Origin: Sandarakinorhabdus sp. | GTDB taxonomy: Bacteria; Pseudomonadota; Alphaproteobacteria; Sphingomonadales; Sphingomonadaceae | Direction: 5' to 3' | Assembly (NCBI GenBank): GCA_025458465.1 | Contig: JALOSK010000042.1 | Coordinates: forward strand, 1 to 11,288 | DNA: 11,288 nt | Shown here: positions 6,774 through 11,288 of the stretch, piece after piece | How the letters are laid out: every line of letters starts with the position of its first letter | Position numbering within the stretch: the first letter of the stretch is position 1 | The notes under the pieces: generated by a model | Seen by the model: only the letters and a program-made list of their open reading frames with translations | Databases searched by the model: none | Told to the model about the DNA's origin: nothing | Position numbers and translations under genes: made by a program

Positions 6774-7238
6774 ATGGCCAATGCTCACCGTCACGACCAG
6801 CATCACAAGCGCGCCGATCTGGCCAGTGCGGCCGAAGCGCGGTTGATCGGTGCCGGCGAACAATGGACGCCGCTGCGCGCGCAGGTGTTTGCGGCGCTGG
6901 CCGGCTTTGATCGGCCGGTTTCGGCCTATGATGTCACCGATGCCGTTTCGACGGCAGTGGGCCGGCGCATCGCCGCCAACAGCGTCTATCGCATCCTTGA
7001 TCTGTTCGTTGCCAACAATGTGGCCAGCCGGGTGGAAAGCGCCAACGCCTTCATCGCCAACGCCCACCCCGATTGCCCGCATGATTGCATCTTCCTGGTG
7101 TGCGACCGCTGCGGCCGGGCGACTCATGTCGATGATGATCGCATCACCGGCGATGTGCGCAGCGCGGCCCGCGCCGCCGGCTTCACGCCGCTGCGCCCGG
7201 TGGTGGAAGTGCGCGGCATCTGCGCGGCCTGCGCCTGA
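6774..7238 (+). CDS. zur: Fur-family transcriptional regulator, Zur-like
   Basis: This is a 154-residue metal-responsive repressor of the Fur superfamily, closest by eye to Zur. The N-terminus is His-rich (MANAHRHDQHHKR). The winged-helix DNA-binding part spans about residues 18-88, with WTPLRAQVFAALAGFDRPVS and the recognition helix in RRIAANSVYRILDLFVANNV. The dimerisation part holds the structural zinc cysteines in CDRCG (110, 113) and GICAACA (150, 153). Between them is a dense cluster AHPDCPHDC with His98, Cys101, His103 and Cys105. Three of the four residues that bind sensory zinc in E. coli Zur (His77, Cys88, Glu111, from memory) do not line up here; His103 and His118 do fall in that region. 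The metal is therefore less sure than the family. It lies just after merC and before dxs. Confidence 0.7.
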   Translation: MANAHRHDQHHKRADLASAAEARLIGAGEQWTPLRAQVFAALAGFDRPVSAYDVTDAVSTAVGRRIAANSVYRILDLFVANNVASRVESANAFIANAHPDCPHDCIFLVCDRCGRATHVDDDRITGDVRSAARAAGFTPLRPVVEVRGICAACA

Positions 7239-7277
7239 TTCCAAGGGTTTGGCCAACAGCTCCTGAACCAGTGCGCG

Positions 7278-7293
7278 ATTTGCCCTCGCAAAT
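7278..7293. repeat. Short perfect inverted repeat between zur and dxs
   Basis: ATTTGCCCTCGCAAAT has perfect 6-bp arms and a CCTC centre, 40 bases after the zur-like stop. It could be an RNA hairpin at the end of that message or an operator for dxs. No T-run follows, so it is not an intrinsic terminator. Confidence 0.3.
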
Positions 7294-7312
7294 ATGACGA
7301 GAGTGTTGATGA

Positions 7313-7359
7313 CAGGGGCAGGCCAAGCCGCTAAGGGAAACCCCTTAAACAAGCCCCTG
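7313..7359 (+). promoter_or_regulatory. Nested inverted repeat in the dxs leader
   Basis: An outer stem CAGGGGC/GCCCCTG (7313-7319 with 7353-7359) encloses an inner stem TAAGGG/CCCTTA (7332-7337 with 7342-7347). The four G's at 7315-7318 could instead pair with CCCC at 7341-7344, so two exclusive folds are possible. It ends 23 bases before the dxs ATG, which has no good Shine-Dalgarno. No T-run follows, so a simple terminator is unlikely. I do not recognise a known riboswitch; conserved TPP elements are absent. Confidence 0.35.
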
Positions 7360-7382
7360 CACTGTTGCTGCGAGCCCGACAC

Positions 7383-9326
7383 ATGAAGCTTGAAACCCCG
7401 CTGCTTGATCAGGTGAACATCCCGGCCGACCTGCGCCGCCTGACGCCCGATCAGTTGCCGCAGCTGGCCGAGGAACTGCGGCAGGAGATGATCCACGCCG
7501 TGTCCGTCACCGGCGGGCACCTGGGCGCCGGCCTTGGCGTGGTCGAGCTGACCGTGGCGCTGCATTATGTGTTCAACACCCCCGATGATCGGCTGGTGTG
7601 GGATGTTGGCCACCAGGCCTATCCGCACAAGATCATCACCGGCCGCCGTGATCGCATCCGCACCCTGCGCCAGCCGGGCGGGCTTTCCGGCTTCACCAAG
7701 CGCAGCGAGAGCGAATATGATCCGTTCGGCGCCGCGCACAGCAGCACGTCGATCTCTGCCGCGCTGGGCTTTGCGGTTGCCAACAAGCTGCAGGACAAGC
7801 CGGGCAAGGGCATCGCGGTCATCGGCGATGGCGCCATGTCGGCCGGCATGGCCTATGAGGCGATGAACAACGCCCGCGAGGCCGGCAACCGCCTTGTGGT
7901 GATCCTGAACGACAACGACATGTCCATCGCGCCGCCGGTGGGTGCGCTGTCGTCCTATCTGTCGCGCTTGCTGTCGGGCCGCAAGTTCCTGGAATTGCGC
8001 GAATATCTGAAGCAGATTTCGGGCAAGGTGCTGCCGCCGCCGCTGCAGAAGGCGGCGGCGCGCATCGATGAATATGCCCGCGGCTTCGCCCAGGGTGGCG
8101 GCACGCTGTTCGAGGAACTGGGCTTTTACTATGTCGGCCCGATCGACGGCCACAATCTGGAGCATCTGCTGCCGGTTCTGGAAAATGTGCGCGATGCCGC
8201 CGAAGGCCCGATGCTGATCCATGTGGTGACGCAGAAGGGCAAGGGCTATGCCCCGGCCGAAGCCAGTGCCGACAAATATCATGGCGTCGTGAAGTTCGAC
8301 GTGGTGTCGGGCACGCAGTTCAAGCCGCAGCCCAAGGCGCCGGCCTATCAGAACGTGTTCGGCGACATGCTGATCGAGGAAGCCAGGCGCGATCCCAGCA
8401 TCGTGGCCATCACCGCCGCCATGCCGTCGGGCACCGGCGTTGACCGTTTCGCCAAGGCGTTCCCCGAAAAGAGCTTCGATGTCGGCATCGCCGAACAGCA
8501 TGCCGTCACCTTCGCGGCCGGCATGGCGGCGCAGGGGATGCGGCCGTTCTGCGCCATCTATTCCACCTTCCTGCAGCGCGCCTATGATCAGGTGGTGCAC
8601 GACGTGGCGCTGCAGAACCTGCCGGTGCGCTTCGCCATCGATCGCGCTGGCCTGGTGGGGGCCGATGGCGCCACCCACGCCGGCAGCTTCGACATCACCT
8701 ATCTCGCCACCCTGCCCAACATGGTCGTGATGGCCGCGGCTGACGAAGCCGAACTGGCCGACATGGTGCACACCGCTGCCGTTCATGACGACGGCCCCAT
8801 CGCCCTGCGCTACCCGCGCGGCGAGGGCACCGGCGTGGAAATCCCGGCCACCCGCACCCGCCTCGAAATCGGCAAGGGCCGCATCGTGCGGCAAGGCAGC
8901 AAGGTCGCCATCCTGTCGCTCGGCACCCGCCTCGCCGATGCGCTGAAGGCCGCCGACGAACTGGACGCCAAGGGGCTTTCGACCACCGTGGCCGACATGC
9001 GCTTTGCCAAGCCGCTGGACGAGGCGCTGATCCGCAAGCTGGCCGCCACCCACGAGGTGCTGGTGACGATCGAGGAAGGCGCCATCGGCGGCTTTGGCGC
9101 CCATGTGCTGACCATGGCGACCGACGAAGGCCTGACCGATGCGGGCCTCAAGATCCGCACCCTGCGCCTGCCGGATATCTATCAGGATCACGACAATCCG
9201 GCGAAGCAGTATGCTGATGCGGGCCTGGATGCCGCCGGCATCGTGCGCTGCGTGCTGGATGCGCTGCGGCACAACAGTGTGAATGCTGTCGATGCCACTG
9301 ATCTTGGGGGTGTGGCACGGGCCTGA
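7383..9326 (+). CDS. dxs: 1-deoxy-D-xylulose-5-phosphate synthase
   Basis: Dxs joins pyruvate and glyceraldehyde 3-phosphate, with loss of CO2, to make DXP. This is the entry step of the MEP isoprenoid pathway, which also feeds thiamine and pyridoxal synthesis. The 647 residues (family about 620-650) have all landmarks. These include [10 protein letters not shown] with His46, [10 protein letters not shown] with His77, the TPP/Mg motif [16 protein letters not shown] from residue 148, and the second Mg ligand region [24 protein letters not shown] holds catalytic Glu371, [15 protein letters not shown] holds Arg421 and His432, and RYPRG holds Arg479. A C-terminal transketolase-like domain follows. 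The ATG at 7383 is preferred; an in-frame TTG at 7365 would add only six residues. It stands 144 bases after the Zur-like gene behind a structured leader, so it may have its own promoter. Confidence 0.97.
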   Translation: MKLETPLLDQVNIPADLRRLTPDQLPQLAEELRQEMIHAVSVTGGHLGAGLGVVELTVALHYVFNTPDDRLVWDVGHQAYPHKIITGRRDRIRTLRQPGGLSGFTKRSESEYDPFGAAHSSTSISAALGFAVANKLQDKPGKGIAVIGDGAMSAGMAYEAMNNAREAGNRLVVILNDNDMSIAPPVGALSSYLSRLLSGRKFLELREYLKQISGKVLPPPLQKAAARIDEYARGFAQGGGTLFEELGFYYVGPIDGHNLEHLLPVLENVRDAAEGPMLIHVVTQKGKGYAPAEASADKYHGVVKFDVVSGTQFKPQPKAPAYQNVFGDMLIEEARRDPSIVAITAAMPSGTGVDRFAKAFPEKSFDVGIAEQHAVTFAAGMAAQGMRPFCAIYSTFLQRAYDQVVHDVALQNLPVRFAIDRAGLVGADGATHAGSFDITYLATLPNMVVMAAADEAELADMVHTAAVHDDGPIALRYPRGEGTGVEIPATRTRLEIGKGRIVRQGSKVAILSLGTRLADALKAADELDAKGLSTTVADMRFAKPLDEALIRKLAATHEVLVTIEEGAIGGFGAHVLTMATDEGLTDAGLKIRTLRLPDIYQDHDNPAKQYADAGLDAAGIVRCVLDALRHNSVNAVDATDLGGVARA

Positions 9327-9385
9327 ACCGGCCTGCGCCATTCGCGCGCTTTCCTTTGTGAGCACACGCGCCTAAGCGGCGCAGC

Positions 9386-10585
9386 GTGACCGTTGCTGCC
9401 GCCTCCACCTCGCGCGCGCCCACGCTGGGCGAGATCCTGCTGCTGGGCAGCCTGACGGCATTCGGCGCCGTCACCATCGATCTCTATCTGCCCGCGCTGC
9501 CCGCCATTGCGCGCGATTATGGCGTGTCGGCGGCGGCCGTGCAGCTCACCCTGTCCACCTTCTTCGTCGGCATGGCGGTGGGGCAATTGTTCTTCGGGCC
9601 ACTGTCTGACCGGATCGGGCGGCGGCCCACCGTGCTGATCGGCTGCGGCGTCTATGTGGTCGCCAGCATCGCCTGCGCACTGGCCCCCAGCATTGAGGCG
9701 CTGGTGGCCGGGCGCTTCTTCCAGGCGCTGGGCTGCTGCGCCGCGATGGTGACCTGCCGGGCCATCGTGCGCGACCGTTATGACCACCGCGATTCGGCGC
9801 GCATCTTCAGCCTGCTGATGCTGGTGCTGGCCATCGCGCCGCTGCTCGCCCCCACGGTGGGCGGCTGGATTTCCATCGTGGCCGGCTGGCACGCGGTGTT
9901 CATCGCCTTCGTGGTGGTGGGTCTGGCGATTGCCACCGCCGTTGCCTGGCGGCTGGACGAAAGCCGGTCCGAAGCCACCGCCGAAAAGGCGCGCAGTTCC
10001 TCCACGCTCGCCGGATACTGGGAATTGCTCAAGCATCGCCGGTTGATCGGCTATCTGCTGGTGGGCGCCGCCAATGGCGCCACGCTGTTCAGCTATATCG
10101 CCGCCTCGCCCGATCTGGTGGTCGGCACCTGGGGCTTCACCGAAGGCCAGTTCGGGCTGGTGTTCGCAGTTGTGGCCGTGGGCATCGTCGGCTCCAGCCA
10201 GGTCAACCGCTGGCTGCTGAAGCATCATGCGCCCGATCGCATCCTGGCCTTTGCCACCCCCGGCGCCGCGCTGGCCGGGGCCGTGCTGCTGTTTGCCGCC
10301 ATCGCCGATGCGCCGTTGCCGGTGATCTTCCCGCTGCTGTTCATTGCGCTGTCCTCCAACGGGCTGGTTGCGGCCAATGCCTCTGCCGGGGCGCTCAATG
10401 TTGATCCGCTGCGCGCCGGGGCCATTTCCGGCCTGATGGGCGGCATCAATTTCGGCATGGGGGCGCTGGCCTCGGCGCTGGGCGCGGCGCTGCACGATGG
10501 CACGGCGCGGCCGCTTTCGGCCAATATCGCGGTGGCCTTGCTGGTGGCGGCGGCGGCCTATCATGGGCTGGCGAAGCCCCGGTGA
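9386..10585 (+). CDS. MFS multidrug exporter, Bcr/CflA type
   Basis: This 399-residue, 12-helix proton-driven exporter belongs to the drug:H+ antiporter branch. The Bcr/CflA signature near helix 1 is present (GAVTIDLYLPALPAIARDYG, with acidic Asp32 in the membrane). MFS motif A is GPLSDRIGRRP at about residues 71-81. RAIVRDRYD follows helix 4, and LAIAPLLAPTVGGWI is the antiporter motif C region. The start is a GTG at 9386 with only a weak AAGCGG upstream. It begins 59 bases after dxs; no clear terminator or promoter is seen in that gap. Bcr relatives export bicyclomycin and chloramphenicol-like drugs, and E. coli Bcr has also been linked to cysteine export. The true substrate is unknown. Confidence 0.88.
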   Translation: MTVAAASTSRAPTLGEILLLGSLTAFGAVTIDLYLPALPAIARDYGVSAAAVQLTLSTFFVGMAVGQLFFGPLSDRIGRRPTVLIGCGVYVVASIACALAPSIEALVAGRFFQALGCCAAMVTCRAIVRDRYDHRDSARIFSLLMLVLAIAPLLAPTVGGWISIVAGWHAVFIAFVVVGLAIATAVAWRLDESRSEATAEKARSSSTLAGYWELLKHRRLIGYLLVGAANGATLFSYIAASPDLVVGTWGFTEGQFGLVFAVVAVGIVGSSQVNRWLLKHHAPDRILAFATPGAALAGAVLLFAAIADAPLPVIFPLLFIALSSNGLVAANASAGALNVDPLRAGAISGLMGGINFGMGALASALGAALHDGTARPLSANIAVALLVAAAAYHGLAKPR

Positions 10586-11288
10586 CGGCGCAGGCGCTCA
10601 CCCCGCGCGCCCTGTTGCTGGCGCTGGCTGTCGTGGCCGTGTGGGGCACCAATTTCGCGGTGATCGGGGAGACGCTGAAAACCCTGCCGCCGCTGCTGTT
10701 CGCCACCCTGCGCTTTGCCGCCGTAGTGTTCCCGCTGATCTTCTTCGTGCGCCGGCCGGACGTGCCGTGGCGCATCCTGACCTGGTATGGCCTTGCCATC
10801 GGGGTGGGGCAGTTCGGCCTGCTGTTCCTGGCCATCAAGGGGCATATCGCGGCCGGCCTTGCCAGCCTGATCGTGCAGACACAGGTGGTGTTCACCATCG
10901 CCATGGCGATGATCGGCAGCGGCGAACGGCTGAAGCCGCTGCAATGGCCGGCGCTGGCGCTGGCGCTGGCGGGCCTTGGCGTGGTGATGGGCCACACCGG
11001 CGGGGAGGTGAGCGTTTCCGGCATCCTGCTCGTGCTGGGCGCCGCCTTCGGCTGGAGCCTTGGCAACATGGCGCAGCGCGCCGCCGGCAAGGTGGACATG
11101 CTGGGCTTCATCACCTGGGCGTCGCTGTTCTCGGTGCCGCCGCTGGCCGCCCTGTCGCTGGCCGTGGAAGGCTGGCCGGCCGTACAGACCGGCCTTGGCG
11201 CGATGACGCCGGCGATCTGGGCCGCGGTGGCCTGGCAGGCGGTTGGCAACACGCTGTTCGGCTATGGCGCCTGGGGCTGGCTGCTGGC
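10582..11288 (+). CDS. EamA-type DMT exporter, partial at right edge
   Basis: A 235-codon open frame starts at GTG 10582, overlapping the MFS stop (GTGA), and runs off the window. The protein is an EamA/RhaT-type transporter. The N-terminus ALLLALAVVAVWGTNFAVIG is followed by LPPLLFATLRFAAVVFPLIF, then VGQFGLLFLAIKGHIAAGLA, SLIVQTQVVFTIAMAM and a GERLKPLQW loop that begins helix 5. This order closely follows E. coli EamA (YdeD), which exports O-acetylserine and cysteine. About eight of the ten expected helices are visible; the end of the second EamA repeat is outside the window. The four-base overlap implies translational coupling with the MFS exporter. The substrate cannot be told from sequence. 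Confidence 0.88.
   Translation, partial: MTAQALTPRALLLALAVVAVWGTNFAVIGETLKTLPPLLFATLRFAAVVFPLIFFVRRPDVPWRILTWYGLAIGVGQFGLLFLAIKGHIAAGLASLIVQTQVVFTIAMAMIGSGERLKPLQWPALALALAGLGVVMGHTGGEVSVSGILLVLGAAFGWSLGNMAQRAAGKVDMLGFITWASLFSVPPLAALSLAVEGWPAVQTGLGAMTPAIWAAVAWQAVGNTLFGYGAWGWLL

Noticed and set aside
7365..7382. TTG start for dxs six codons upstream
   Set aside because: The ATG at 7383 matches the usual Dxs N-terminus; the TTG has no better ribosome binding site.
6543..9365. A 940-codon open frame on the minus strand, antisense to merC, zur and dxs
   Set aside because: It runs opposite genes with unmistakable families, its product is low-complexity (His/Gly/Arg/Gln-rich) with no domain, and such frames are expected opposite GC-rich coding sequence.
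9327..9385. Possible terminator between dxs and the MFS gene
   Set aside because: Only short GCGCG/CGCGC arms with a long loop and no T-run; not enough to call.
9188..10564. A 458-codon minus-strand frame opposite the MFS gene
   Set aside because: The product is Gln/His/Gly/Arg-rich without recognisable domains, while the plus-strand frame is a clear transporter.
10951..10971. GCGCTG hexamer repeated three times
   Set aside because: It encodes an Ala-Leu run in a membrane helix of the EamA-type gene, ordinary for such proteins.
1..11288. A defence island, prophage, integron or biosynthetic cluster
   Set aside because: No integrase, transposase, nuclease, toxin, CRISPR repeat, attachment duplication or synthase was seen; the genes are mostly housekeeping with short regular gaps.

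Overview
This is a GC-rich (mid-60s % by eye) chromosomal window from an alphaproteobacterium, most likely a sphingomonad. Three things suggest this: an Omp25/Omp31-type 8-stranded barrel porin, the sequence character of the L13/S9 pair, and a short MerC-domain protein next to a Zur-like regulator. Gene density is high, intergenic gaps are short, and I see no insertion sequence, CRISPR array, tRNA, rRNA or phage-like block. Most of the window is ordinary core genome. The parts worth a second look are small: one broken gene and several operator-like or structured sites.

Left part, all on the minus strand (read from right to left): a 4-TM membrane protein (6196-5759) and a 71-residue XRE regulator (5759-5544) form a tightly coupled pair. 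They are followed by heme A synthase ctaA (5495-4443), a DUF2237 protein (4446-4081), a Nudix hydrolase (4084-3590), rplM (3502-3026) and rpsI (3014-2508), then a strong intrinsic terminator at 2482-2452. A barrel porin follows as a single unit (2284-1517) with its own terminator. Last comes a DsbD/ScsB-type thiol-disulfide transporter (1424 to the left edge). Its reading frame is broken near position 400 and about 40 residues (one membrane helix) are missing.

Right part, all on the plus strand: a MerC-domain protein (6340-6708), a Zur-like Fur-family regulator (6774-7238), dxs for the first step of the MEP isoprenoid pathway (7383-9326), a Bcr/CflA-type MFS exporter (9386-10585), and an EamA-type DMT exporter that starts inside the last codons of the MFS gene and runs off the right edge.

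The 143-bp divergent region (6197-6339) is the regulatory centre. It holds two related 18-bp imperfect palindromes 41 bp apart in front of the membrane protein/XRE pair, and a separate dyad with two abutting ATGTAACA copies that ends right at the merC start codon. The 144-bp gap before dxs holds a nested inverted repeat that could fold as a 5' leader. I found no large undescribed system. The best candidates for something new are the membrane protein/XRE module with its tandem operators, and the MerC/Zur-like pair with its unusual metal-site residues.
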